DNA of 64,000 nucleotides from JAGPUQ01 sp947084925 (GTDB taxonomy: Bacteria; Pseudomonadota; Gammaproteobacteria; Pseudomonadales; Porticoccaceae): positions 1-64,000 of the forward strand of contig CAMTUJ010000007.1 of assembly GCA_947084925.1 (NCBI GenBank), written 5' to 3'. Within the stretch, counting starts at the first letter, position 1; every line of letters begins with the position of its first letter. The position numbers and the translations under genes were made by a program. Positions 24,581-32,860 of this stretch are shown piece by piece. The notes below the pieces were generated by a model. The model made no database searches. It was given only the letters and a program-made list of their open reading frames with translations, and had not been told where the DNA came from.

Positions 24581-25955
24581 GCTGGCCCTCTCCCGGCCTT
24601 CGGCCACCCTCTCCCGCGCGCGGGAGAGGGGAAGAAACACCCACCGCAGCACTCTCGCTCCCCTCTCTCGCCGCAGTGCCCCTGCTCCCCTCTCCCGCCC
24701 GAGAACGAGCACTCCCCTCTCCCGCTTGCGGGAGAGGGGCTGGGGGATAGGGTGCTTCAACGCCGAGCCGCCACTGACCGGTGAGCAGCTTCTGCATCAG
24801 GCCGCGCTTCTGGGTCTTGAGCGCGTCTGTGTATTTTCGAAGCAGGCTGATCTCAGCCTCAGCCTCATCGAGAAAAGCAGCGATAGCCTTCTGCTCATCA
24901 CCCGGCGGAAACGGCAGCTTGATCGAGCAAAAGTCCTGAAAGCTGATTTGCTTGCCGTCGCGGATGCCGATGACAGCAACTGAAAGGCGTTTGATGAAGT
25001 CAGCCGATTTGAAGTAGTGACGGAAGAACCGTTCGTCGATCTCGACCACTTCTCTCAGGACCGTGTAGGCAGGGCTGACCAGTCCGCGATAGTCCGAGTG
25101 CTCCAGCCCTCCCTGGAACGAGCGCAAGCTGATGACGAAATTGCCCGGCTGGACCAACTTGAAGGCGCCCGTTTCACCCGATGGCATGGTGACCCGGCCT
25201 TCCAGCATGTCTCTGGGGATGACACCTCGCTCTTGTGTCACCGAGAGCAGTGGCTCACTGAGGTGACCCTTGCGAGAGGTGTTCTCGAAGATTTCGTCTG
25301 CGCGCCGCAATCCCCACCGCGTCGAGAAGCCATTCAGCCGCTTTCGTGAGGTGAGTAACAGGTGCGAGGTGGCTGCGAAGCGCCGCTCCTTCGCCGCAAT
25401 CAGTTGCTCGGTTTTCTGGATGGCGGTGTCCCAGGCGGCGAAGAGAATGACGATCTCCTTCTGCTCGGCAACGTCCGGAAGAAGCAGTTCCAGTTGCTTG
25501 TAGGCACCGACGTTGAAATGCTTTAGAGCAAGCCCTCCCTGCGTTCCAAGTACATGGCGTCGGCCGACGGGCGAGTTTGTGAACTCGGCGAGATACTCAG
25601 GGAGAACCTGGTCCTGATGAGGGCGCGCAAATACGATGTCGATGCAGTTTGACCCTGCGTACTCTTCGGTAACGACGCAAGCAGTGCCCGGTGCACCAGA
25701 ACGAACAACGAGAACGTCGCCAGCCCTGAGCGATGATTTCGAGTTTGCCCGGTGCCCTTCGGGAGACAGGTAGACCCAGTCACGATCAACAATGCGGTTT
25801 TCGCCAACATTCGCTGACCGAAAAGCTCGGATACCTTCACTGGGTGCGACGTAGTATTGCGACGGCTGGATAACGATACCTACGCTGACTGTTTCGCAAA
25901 CGTCTGCAACGTGTACTCGTCTCCACATGGCGGGTTTCAGGGGGGCTGGCGTCAT
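24573..25955 (-). CDS. hsdS: Type I restriction enzyme, specificity subunit HsdS
   Basis: A 460-residue DNA-recognition subunit. Two target-recognition domains (about 5-150 and 220-350) are each followed by a conserved helical spacer (EQKEIVILFAAWDTAIQKTE near 165-185; DEQKAIAAFLDEAEAEISLL near 355-375). It reaches the usual C-terminus at QKRGLMQKLLTGQWRL. The remaining 55 or so residues (about 401-457) are a translated palindromic repeat cluster. The ATG at 25955 overlaps the rhuM stop as ATGA. It is the second specificity gene of the operon; the first, at 29591-30175, has a single domain. Confidence 0.9.
   Translation of the reverse strand: MTPAPLKPAMWRRVHVADVCETVSVGIVIQPSQYYVAPSEGIRAFRSANVGENRIVDRDWVYLSPEGHRANSKSSLRAGDVLVVRSGAPGTACVVTEEYAGSNCIDIVFARPHQDQVLPEYLAEFTNSPVGRRHVLGTQGGLALKHFNVGAYKQLELLLPDVAEQKEIVILFAAWDTAIQKTEQLIAAKERRFAATSHLLLTSRKRLNGFSTRWGLRRADEIFENTSRKGHLSEPLLSVTQERGVIPRDMLEGRVTMPSGETGAFKLVQPGNFVISLRSFQGGLEHSDYRGLVSPAYTVLREVVEIDERFFRHYFKSADFIKRLSVAVIGIRDGKQISFQDFCSIKLPFPPGDEQKAIAAFLDEAEAEISLLRKYTDALKTQKRGLMQKLLTGQWRLGVEAPYPPAPLPQAGEGSARSRAGEGSRGTAAREGSESAAVGVSSPLPRAGEGGRRPGEGQHD
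24586..24752. repeat. Composite palindromic repeat cluster, 5' side of the DUF559 gene
   Basis: It holds the palindrome CCCTCTCCCGC-GC-GCGGGAGAGGG (24607-24630), a second one near 24714-24737 with a TT spacer, and a degenerate middle part. Its first 85 bases form a direct repeat with 24126-24210. It codes for the hsdS tail and supplies the ribosome-binding site of the DUF559 gene. Confidence 0.8.
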
Positions 25956-26974
25956 TTCTTCTTCCCCCGCCCCTTGCCTTCCAACTGCCGCTCGGTCTGC
26001 TCCAGCACCTCCATGTCCTCGGCATCCGCCGCCAGCCGTGCCGCCTCGCGCCGTGCCGCGTCGAAACTCTCGTAGCGCTCCAGCGCCAGCTTCTCCGCCA
26101 CATCACTCCGCAGCTTGCCGGCGTGGGTCAGCACCTCGCGCTCATTGAACTGCAGAAAGGCGTCGAGCTTGTCTTCCCAGTCGCGCATGATCAGGGTGCG
26201 GCGGTGGCTTGCCTGGTCCTCGGCGTAGTCGAGGTACATGACGACGATGCGGTCCAGCGCCTCGATCTCGTCCTGGCTCAGGTAATTCTTGGCGACAGTG
26301 ACGTCCTGCTTGCGCACCCGGCCGCCGGCCCAGGTGGTCAGGCCCATGTTGGGCAGGGCGGGGTCGGCGCGGCCGGCGATGAGTTCGGGCGCGGTGTGGC
26401 CGGTGACGGCCCAGAGCATCTTGTTCTGCACCTTCTTGAAGAACAGCTGGGCGGCCTCGGACTGGCTGTCGTAGTCCACGGCGGTGGCGTAGATATCGCG
26501 AATCTTCTGGTAGAAGCGCTTTTCCGAGGCGCGGATGTCGCGGATGCGCGCCAGCAGCTCGTCGAAATAGTCCCAGCCGCCGGGCTCCTTGAGGCGGGCG
26601 TCGTCCAGCACGAAGCCCTTGACCAGGTATTCGCGCAGATGAGTGGTGGCCCACTGGCGGAACTGGGTGCCGCGCGGGGAACGCACCCGGTAGCCGACGG
26701 CCAGGATCATGTCCAGGTTGTAGTGCTTGAGGCTGCGATTGACCGCCCGGCCACCCTCCTGGCGAACTTGTAAGCGTTCCTTACACGTTGCTCCTTCGCT
26801 CAGCTCCCCCTCTGCATAGATGGCCTTGGTGTGCTGGGTAATGTTCTGCGGCGTGGTGTCGAACAGGGTGGCCATCTCCAGCTGGGTGAGCCAGACGGTG
26901 CCGCCCTCAGCGCGCAGCTGGATGGCGGCGCTGCCGTCATCCAGGGTGTAGAGGATCAGTTCGCCGCCATTCAT
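25952..26974 (-). CDS. RhuM family protein
   Basis: A 340-residue member of the RhuM (virulence protein) family, here an accessory gene of a type I restriction operon. The N-terminal part reads VWLTQLEMATLFDTTPQNIT, a helix-turn-helix-like region typical of the family. NRSLKHYNLDMILAVGYRVR and RGTQFRQWATTHLREYL follow. The C-terminal part is helical and Lys-rich at the end. The ATG at 26974 has GGAG upstream and overlaps the BRO-N gene as ATGA (26971-26974). The molecular role is unknown; the family often accompanies hsdMSR genes. Confidence 0.87.
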   Translation of the reverse strand: MNGGELILYTLDDGSAAIQLRAEGGTVWLTQLEMATLFDTTPQNITQHTKAIYAEGELSEGATCKERLQVRQEGGRAVNRSLKHYNLDMILAVGYRVRSPRGTQFRQWATTHLREYLVKGFVLDDARLKEPGGWDYFDELLARIRDIRASEKRFYQKIRDIYATAVDYDSQSEAAQLFFKKVQNKMLWAVTGHTAPELIAGRADPALPNMGLTTWAGGRVRKQDVTVAKNYLSQDEIEALDRIVVMYLDYAEDQASHRRTLIMRDWEDKLDAFLQFNEREVLTHAGKLRSDVAEKLALERYESFDAARREAARLAADAEDMEVLEQTERQLEGKGRGKKK

Positions 26975-28038
26975 TTCTTTTTCTCCAGTTTTTTCTTGCC
27001 CTTTTCGAGCTGCTGGATACTGGCCTTGGGCGTGGGCAGGGCCTCCGGCATGGTGCCGCCCAGGTCGGCGATGGTCTTGGCGGTTTTCTTGATCACCTTC
27101 TCGCGTGTCTTGGCTCTGTCGTGCGCCGATTGCGCAAGCGCTTCGGTCTGCGTGGCGACAAAAGCACTGACTGCAATTTCCGCTGCGCCGGGTTCCGGCG
27201 CACCGAGGTTGTTGCTGGCGCTGACCACCGGCTTGCCTGACCTGGCTTCGAGTTCCTTGCGGGCATTGCCGGCGACTGCGCCGCCCTCCTTGGCGGCAGT
27301 CTTGTTCTGCCGGAAGCCCTGGGCATCCTTGCGCCTGGCGATCTCGGTGGTGCTGGCTTCGCCCAGCATGGTGAAGATCAACTCCAGGTCGGTCATATGG
27401 TCGCGCAGGTTGGCGGCCCTGGCCTGTTCGAGTCCCTTGAGCTTCCGGTGATCCCCAGGGGTCAGGCCGAAGGTGGCGCGGGCGATCTCGGCGGTGAGGA
27501 TCGAATACTCCCGGCCCTCGGTGACGCCGCGCTGCTTCCATTCGTCCGTGAGCGCGCCGCGCACGGCAATCGAGCGCAGGCGTTTGTCGATCCAGTCCTT
27601 GGGATAGCCCTTGGCCTCGTAGAGTTCGCGCGCCCGGGCACTGGCCAGTTCCGGGTCTTCGATTTCCTTGACGCGCTCGTAGCCGACCTGGGCCTGCCAA
27701 CGCTTGAAGGGCTCGGCCTTGGGCGAGGGAATGGACTGGATGATGCGGAACAGGCCTTCGGTGTTGGCGCAGTCGGTGATGCGCTGCTTGCCGTCGGGGG
27801 CTTCCAGCTTCAACCCGTGACAAAACGTCACGACTTCACTGCCCTCGGCCCCAAGCCGCTGCTTGAGCTTGCGCCAATAGGCCCCTGCATCGCGGCTGCC
27901 GGTCAGCACGGCACAGACATCGACCACGGAAAACCACCATTCTTTACCGTGCCAGGTGCGGCGGATGGCTTGCTCCTGAAAGACGACGATGCGGTCAGCC
28001 GGGTTGGCGGGCGGGTCGGCCTTTGTTTTCTTGCTCAT
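26971..28038 (-). CDS. BRO-N domain protein of the restriction operon
   Basis: A 355-residue protein. The N-terminal 100 residues match the BRO-N fold found in phage antirepressors and viral BRO proteins (IRRTWHGKEWWFSVVDVCAV, then AYWRKLKQRL), which can bind DNA. The middle carries GVTEGREYSILTAEI and FGLTPGDHRKLKGL, seen in the long BRO-N proteins that sit beside hsdM. The C-terminus is Ala/Lys-rich and probably extended. It overlaps hsdM (ATGA, 28035-28038) and rhuM (26971-26974). A DNA-binding or regulatory part in restriction is plausible but unproven. Confidence 0.83.
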   Translation of the reverse strand: MSKKTKADPPANPADRIVVFQEQAIRRTWHGKEWWFSVVDVCAVLTGSRDAGAYWRKLKQRLGAEGSEVVTFCHGLKLEAPDGKQRITDCANTEGLFRIIQSIPSPKAEPFKRWQAQVGYERVKEIEDPELASARARELYEAKGYPKDWIDKRLRSIAVRGALTDEWKQRGVTEGREYSILTAEIARATFGLTPGDHRKLKGLEQARAANLRDHMTDLELIFTMLGEASTTEIARRKDAQGFRQNKTAAKEGGAVAGNARKELEARSGKPVVSASNNLGAPEPGAAEIAVSAFVATQTEALAQSAHDRAKTREKVIKKTAKTIADLGGTMPEALPTPKASIQQLEKGKKKLEKKK

Positions 28039-29594
28039 ATGCCCAGCTCCTTGAGGTACTGCTTCATACGCAGACGCACCTCGGCCAGCTCGCTCTCCAG
28101 GCGCTCGATCTCCCGCTCGACGGCGGCCACATCGATCACTTCCTCTTCCTCGAAGGTGTCCACGTAGCGCGGGATGTTGAGGTTGAAGTCGTTGTCGGCG
28201 ATCTCCGTAAGGCTCGCGAGGTGGGCGTACTTATCCACCGGCTGCCGGGCGCGGAAGGTGGCGAGCACCTTGGCCATGTGCGTATCGAGCAGGGCGTTCT
28301 GGTTCTTGCCGCTCTGGTAATCGCGGCTGGCGTCGATGAACAGCACGTCCTGGCACTGTTCGCGGGCGCCGCCTTTTTCCCGAGCGCGGTCGAAGACCAG
28401 GATGGCGACCGGGATCGAGGTGGTGGGGAACAGGTTGCCCGGCAGGCCGATGACGGCATCGAGCAGGTTTTCCTCGATCAGGTTGCTTCGGATGCGGCCC
28501 TCGGCGCCGCCCCGGAACAACACGCCGTGGGGCACCACCACGGCGACGCGGCCTTCCTGCGGCAGCGCGGTTTCGATCATGTGGGTGATGAAGGCATAGT
28601 CGCCCTTGGACTTGGGCGGCAGGCCGCGCCAGAAGCGGTTGTAACGGTCGGCCTGGGCCTCGCTGGCGCCCCATTTGTCGAGGCTGAAGGGCGGGTTGGC
28701 CACCACCACGTTGAAGCGCATCAGGCGGTCGGCTTCGACCAGCGCCGGGCTGTTGAGGGTGTCGCCCCATTCGATGCGGGCGGCGTCCTTGCCGTGCAGG
28801 AACATGTTCATGCGCGCCAGCGCCCAGGTGCTGCCGTTGACCTCCTGACCGAACAGGGCGAAGTCGCGACTACTCTGCTGCTCGACCAGCGCGGCGGCTT
28901 CGATGAGCAGGCCGCCGGCGCCGCAGGTGGGGTCGCAGATGCGGTCGCCGGGTTTGGGCGCGGCCAGTTGTGCCAGCAGCTTCGATACCTGTTTGGGCGT
29001 GTAGAACTCGCCGGCCTTCTTGCCGGCATCGGACGCGAAGCGCTCGATCAGATAGATGTAGGTGTCGCCGATCACATCCTCGGAGACACGCGAGGGGCGC
29101 AGGTCGAGCCTGGCGAAGTCGCCCAGCAGGTTTTCCAGGCGGCGGTTGCGGTCCTTGGTCTTGCCGAGGTTGGCCTCGGAATTGAAATCGATGTTGCGGA
29201 ACACGCCTTCGAGCTTGGCCTTGTTGGCTTCCTCGATGTGGTCGAGCACGATGTTGATCAGCTCGCCGAGGTTGGCCGCCTTGCGCCGCTCGTACAGGGC
29301 GTGGAAGTCGGCCAGGAAGCGGTCGGTGACCTCGCCGGTCTTTTCATCCTTGAACTCGACATAGGGCAGGATGAAGCGCTCGCGCTCCAGCTTGCGGCGG
29401 ATGCGTTCCTCGTTGTCGCCGTATTCCTTCTGGTACTCGGCGTAGTGGTCGGCCCACTGGTCGCTGATGTACTTGAGGAACAGCATCACCAGGATGTAGT
29501 CCTTGTACTGCGCCGGATCGATGACACCGCGGAAGGTGTCGCAGGCGGCCCAGGCGGCGTTGTTGACGTCTTGTTGGGTGAGCTGGTCGGTCAT
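28035..29594 (-). CDS. hsdM: Type I DNA methyltransferase subunit HsdM
   Basis: A 519-residue N6-adenine methyltransferase. The helical N-terminal domain (residues 1 to about 150) is followed by the AdoMet-binding motif I DPTCGAGGLL and the catalytic motif IV NPPF (VVVANPPFSLDKWG). FYTPKQVSKLL and VIGLPGNLF are typical of HsdM. The C-terminal coiled coil (about 475-515) should contact HsdS. The ATG at 29594 overlaps the upstream short specificity gene by 4 bases. Confidence 0.94.
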   Translation of the reverse strand: MTDQLTQQDVNNAAWAACDTFRGVIDPAQYKDYILVMLFLKYISDQWADHYAEYQKEYGDNEERIRRKLERERFILPYVEFKDEKTGEVTDRFLADFHALYERRKAANLGELINIVLDHIEEANKAKLEGVFRNIDFNSEANLGKTKDRNRRLENLLGDFARLDLRPSRVSEDVIGDTYIYLIERFASDAGKKAGEFYTPKQVSKLLAQLAAPKPGDRICDPTCGAGGLLIEAAALVEQQSSRDFALFGQEVNGSTWALARMNMFLHGKDAARIEWGDTLNSPALVEADRLMRFNVVVANPPFSLDKWGASEAQADRYNRFWRGLPPKSKGDYAFITHMIETALPQEGRVAVVVPHGVLFRGGAEGRIRSNLIEENLLDAVIGLPGNLFPTTSIPVAILVFDRAREKGGAREQCQDVLFIDASRDYQSGKNQNALLDTHMAKVLATFRARQPVDKYAHLASLTEIADNDFNLNIPRYVDTFEEEEVIDVAAVEREIERLESELAEVRLRMKQYLKELGI

Positions 29595-30175
29595 GGGGTG
29601 GCCCTTTCTGGCGACGGGTGGGCAAGCTTCATCAGAAGGTGAGTGGTCAGGCGCTGGCGCAGGGTGGCGATGCGCGCCAGCAGCGTCTGTTCCTGCTCGG
29701 CCAGGGCGGCGGCCTGCACGATGCGTTGCTGTACCGCCAGCGAGGGCAGCGGCACGTCCAGCGCCTTGAGGGCTTCGGCGCTGATCATCCGCACCGAGGT
29801 GCCCTCGGCCAGCGCCGCCAGTTGGGTCTGGATAGCCGGCGCGTTGATGTACCAGCACAGATACTCGGGCAGTGCGCCGTGGGGTCGGATCACCAGCATG
29901 GGCGCGGCCAATACGGTTGGGAGTGTGGTGCTTGGCGTAACCGCCGCCGAAAAGCGATTGCCGCGAGATTTAAATGCCAAGTCCCCGGTTTTGATGAGGT
30001 GGTGTTCCTTGAGCTCGCCCATCTCGACGCGCACCACGTCAGTCATGTGCAGTTGATTCGCTTCGTCGATGTCTTTCATCTGGATCACCGCGATCGAACC
30101 AGATATTTCGGGTTCGAGGCGTGATCGAAACGAGTAACCCATTTGCACGCTGGCAATTTGCCCCAGTTTTTCCAT
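29591..30175 (-). CDS. Short single-domain specificity (HsdS-like) protein
   Basis: A 194-residue protein resembling half an HsdS. One target-recognition domain (about 1-150; GYSFRSRLEP, LAFKSRGNRFS, GTSVRMISAEALKALDVPLP) is followed by one spacer helix (AVQQRIVQAAALAEQEQTLL). It is the first gene of the operon. Half-size specificity proteins can dimerise to act as one bipartite reader, or modulate the full HsdS. Here a full-length hsdS exists 3.6 kb downstream, so the cell may form two enzymes or a mixed one. The ATG at 30175 lacks a strong ribosome-binding site; a hairpin precedes it directly. Confidence 0.8.
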   Translation of the reverse strand: MEKLGQIASVQMGYSFRSRLEPEISGSIAVIQMKDIDEANQLHMTDVVRVEMGELKEHHLIKTGDLAFKSRGNRFSAAVTPSTTLPTVLAAPMLVIRPHGALPEYLCWYINAPAIQTQLAALAEGTSVRMISAEALKALDVPLPSLAVQQRIVQAAALAEQEQTLLARIATLRQRLTTHLLMKLAHPSPERATP

Positions 30176-30178
30176 AAG

Positions 30179-30205
30179 CAGAAAACGCTTTTCTGTTAAT
30201 TTAAC
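30179..30205 (-). promoter_or_regulatory. Two perfect palindromes before the restriction operon
   Basis: CAGAAAA-CGC-TTTTCTG (30179-30195) and GTTAA-T-TTAAC (30195-30205) abut each other, sharing one base, and lie between the predicted -10 box and the first ATG at 30175. They are AT-rich in a GC-rich region. They could be operators for a regulator of the restriction genes, such as the BRO-N protein. Alternatively the first could fold as a leader hairpin next to the start codon. Confidence 0.55.
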
Positions 30206-30207
30206 TA

Positions 30208-30236
30208 AGGCTAGGCCCCGCGCTTCTCGTTGTCAA
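30208..30236 (-). promoter_or_regulatory. Predicted promoter of the restriction-modification operon
   Basis: On the complement strand a perfect -35 TTGACA (30231-30236) is followed after 17 bases by TAGCCT (30208-30213, three of six consensus positions). Transcription would begin about 25-30 bases before the first ATG, over the two palindromes. Confidence 0.6.
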
Positions 30237-30409
30237 GCAGTAGCGCTGTTTCTGTAAAAACGTGTGCGTGGCTGCTGTTGATATGCGTCGTTGGGGATGA
30301 CGAAAATAGAAGCAGGTGGGGTCGCGACCCAGTTGCCTTCACGCACCGGCGATTTCGGGACTGGGGTTGCGAGCGCTTCCGGCGCCAGGTCCGAGTGGTG
30401 TGCCGCCCT

Positions 30410-32860
30410 TTAGGCCGATCCGTGCCGCAGCAACGCCAGCGTCGGCTGGCGCAATGCGCGGCGGCTGGCGGCGACGCCGGCCACGGCGACCAGTGCCGCC
30501 AGCAACGGCGGCAGCAACAGCCAGGGCGAACCAAGGGGCAGTGCGATGCCCAGACGCGATCCGAGCGGATAGAGCACGGCCAGCGCGATCAGGACGGCGC
30601 CCAGCGCGGCGCAGCCGCCCAGGGTCAGAAATTCGATCCAGGCGATCTGGCGCAGCAGCGCCTGTTCGCCGCCCAGGGTACGCAGTAATGCGTTGTCGCG
30701 GCCGCGTTCGACTTCGCCACCCTGAAGCGCGGCGGCGAGCACCAGCAGCGCCGCGAACATGAGCAGGGCCGCCAGCAGCGCGGTGGCGCGGCTCGCCTGG
30801 CGCGTGATGTCGGCGGCGCGCGCCAGCAACGCATGGACATCGAGCAGGGTGATGTGGGGCAGCTCCCGCAACAGCGCGGCCGTGCGCGCGGCGCTGCCCG
30901 GCGGCAGCCAGAAGCCGGTGAGCCAGGTGATGTCCTCGCCGGCCAGGGCGCCGGGCGCGAACATGAAAAAGAAGTTGGGTTCGAAGCTGTCCCAGTCGAC
31001 TTCGCGCAGGCTGGTGACCCGGGCGTCGAGCGTGCCCCGGCTGGTGACGAATTGCAGCCGGTCGCCCAGCGCGAGCCCCAGATTTTCCGCCAGTTCCCGC
31101 TCCACCGAGACGCCGTCGCCGCGGGTCGGCCAGGCGCCCTGCGCCACCCGATTGCTGCGTGGCAACTGCGCGGTCTCGGTCAGCGCGAGATCCCGGTTCA
31201 GGGCGCGTTCGCTGCGCGTATTTTCCTTGGTGACCGCGTCCCGCATCGGCACGCCGTTGATGGCGGTGAGGCGGCCGCGCACCATGGGATAGAGCGGCTG
31301 GCCGTCGGCATGCTGGACATCCAGCCAGTCGTGGTAAACATCGCGATCGGCGTCGAACAGGTTGAGCACAAAATGATTGGGCGCGCGCGCCGGCAGCTTG
31401 GTGCGCCAGTCGTCCAGCAGGCGCGTGCCCACCAGCCCGGACAGTGTCAGCACGGCCATCGCCAACGTCAGGGCCGCAAGCAGCGGCAGCGTCAGGGCCG
31501 GGCGCCGGCCGAGGCGGCGCAGGGCAAGGCGCGCGGCGAGGGGCAGGCGAGTGCCGGCGATATCCAGGGCCTTCAGCGCCGGCCACAGCACGACCGGCAG
31601 CAGCGCACCCAGAGCGGCCACCAGTAGCAGCAGCGCACCGAGATCGGCGAGCGAATCGGTAAGCAATCCGGCGAGCAGCACAGGCACGGTCAGCGCGGCG
31701 GCAAGCTCCAGGCCACCCGCGGCCACGCGCTGCCGCACCCCTTGGCGGAGTACGACCAGGGCCGGCACTCGCACCAGACTCGCCAGACGCGGCAGGGCGA
31801 AGCCGAACCACAGCAGCAGCGGCCCCAGGGCGAGTGCCAGCCAGTCGGTGGCGGTCCCGGCCCAGGGTTGCTGCCAGTCGAGCAGCTTGCGCAGCACGGC
31901 GACCAGAGCGATGCCGAGACCGGAGCCGAGTGCGACCGCTGGCAACACGGCAGCGAACTCCCGCCCCAGCAGGCGCCCGATCACCTGACGGCGGCTGGCG
32001 CCGAAGCTGCGCAAGAGTCCCGCGAGCCGCGCGCGACGCGCGACCCGTTGACTGGTGGCGAGGTGAATGGCGGCGCCGCACAGCAGGCTGATCAGCAGCA
32101 CCGCGAGTTTGGCCCAGAGGGTCAGTTGGCGCAGCGGGCCGAGGCTGCGCACGGCTGCGTCCGCGATGTCTTCCAGTTGCTGGTCGGGCCGCAGTCCGGG
32201 CCGCAGCGCGGCGGCGATCGCGTCCGGATTCACGCCGCCGGCATGGCTCATCAACAGCCGGTAATCGACGCGGGTCCCGGGTGCCAGCACGCCGGTGGCG
32301 GCGAGATCGTCGCGATGAAACAACACCCGGGGGTTCATGCCGTAGAAGCCGGCGCCTTCGTCCGGCAACTGGCGGATCACGGCGCCGATGATGAAAGTCT
32401 TGTTGCCCAGATCGAGTGTATCGCCCGGGGTCACGCCCAGGCGATCGAGCACCTGATCGGCGACCCAGAGCTCGCCGGGCGCCGGGCCCTGCGTCCGCGC
32501 CGTGGCCGGCGCAAAACGCGCTGGCGCCACGTCGAGCGTGCCCGCCAGCGGATAGGCCGCATCGACCGCCCGCGCGCTCACCAGCAGCAGGTCGTCGCCG
32601 CGCACCAGCACGGTGGAAAAATCCACCACTTCGGTGTGCCGTACCTGCGCCGCCAGGGCGCGCTGTTCGGGCGTCGGCTCATGGGTCCCCGACAGCACCA
32701 GCTCGCCGCCCAGGGCTTCGGCGGTACGCACCGCGAAGCGGGCTTCGAGTTCCGCGCGCAGCAGGATCATGGCGCCGAGCGCGAAGGCGGCGATGGCGAG
32801 CGCGGCGGCGAGCAGGCGGAAGCTCGCGTCCCGCCAGGGGCGCAGTATTGCGCGGATCAT
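30410..32860 (-). CDS. YbbP-like ABC transporter permease
   Basis: An 816-residue FtsX/MacB-type permease with a membrane segment at the N-terminus, a large periplasmic domain (about 45-260), a central bundle of helices and a second periplasmic domain and helix set at the C-terminus. This double layout matches YbbP. RSFGASRRQVIGRLLGREF and RTLGGEQALLRQIAWIEF are the repeated coupling-helix regions. The ATG overlaps ybbA as ATGA (32857-32860). With YbbA and divergent TesA it forms the known ybbAP-tesA arrangement, thought to move or process lipid-like substrates at the inner membrane. Confidence 0.9.
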   Translation of the reverse strand: MIRAILRPWRDASFRLLAAALAIAAFALGAMILLRAELEARFAVRTAEALGGELVLSGTHEPTPEQRALAAQVRHTEVVDFSTVLVRGDDLLLVSARAVDAAYPLAGTLDVAPARFAPATARTQGPAPGELWVADQVLDRLGVTPGDTLDLGNKTFIIGAVIRQLPDEGAGFYGMNPRVLFHRDDLAATGVLAPGTRVDYRLLMSHAGGVNPDAIAAALRPGLRPDQQLEDIADAAVRSLGPLRQLTLWAKLAVLLISLLCGAAIHLATSQRVARRARLAGLLRSFGASRRQVIGRLLGREFAAVLPAVALGSGLGIALVAVLRKLLDWQQPWAGTATDWLALALGPLLLWFGFALPRLASLVRVPALVVLRQGVRQRVAAGGLELAAALTVPVLLAGLLTDSLADLGALLLLVAALGALLPVVLWPALKALDIAGTRLPLAARLALRRLGRRPALTLPLLAALTLAMAVLTLSGLVGTRLLDDWRTKLPARAPNHFVLNLFDADRDVYHDWLDVQHADGQPLYPMVRGRLTAINGVPMRDAVTKENTRSERALNRDLALTETAQLPRSNRVAQGAWPTRGDGVSVERELAENLGLALGDRLQFVTSRGTLDARVTSLREVDWDSFEPNFFFMFAPGALAGEDITWLTGFWLPPGSAARTAALLRELPHITLLDVHALLARAADITRQASRATALLAALLMFAALLVLAAALQGGEVERGRDNALLRTLGGEQALLRQIAWIEFLTLGGCAALGAVLIALAVLYPLGSRLGIALPLGSPWLLLPPLLAALVAVAGVAASRRALRQPTLALLRHGSA

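Noticed and set aside
24120..24760. Repeat cluster considered as a CRISPR array.
   Set aside because: The repeats are self-complementary and unevenly spaced, lie partly in coding frames, and have no spacers of constant length or cas genes.
24581..24760. The in-frame upstream extension of the DUF559 protein to 24760.
   Set aside because: This part is only translated repeat (Arg/Glu/Leu-rich), and the conserved domain starts at the ATG at 24580, which has a ribosome-binding site.
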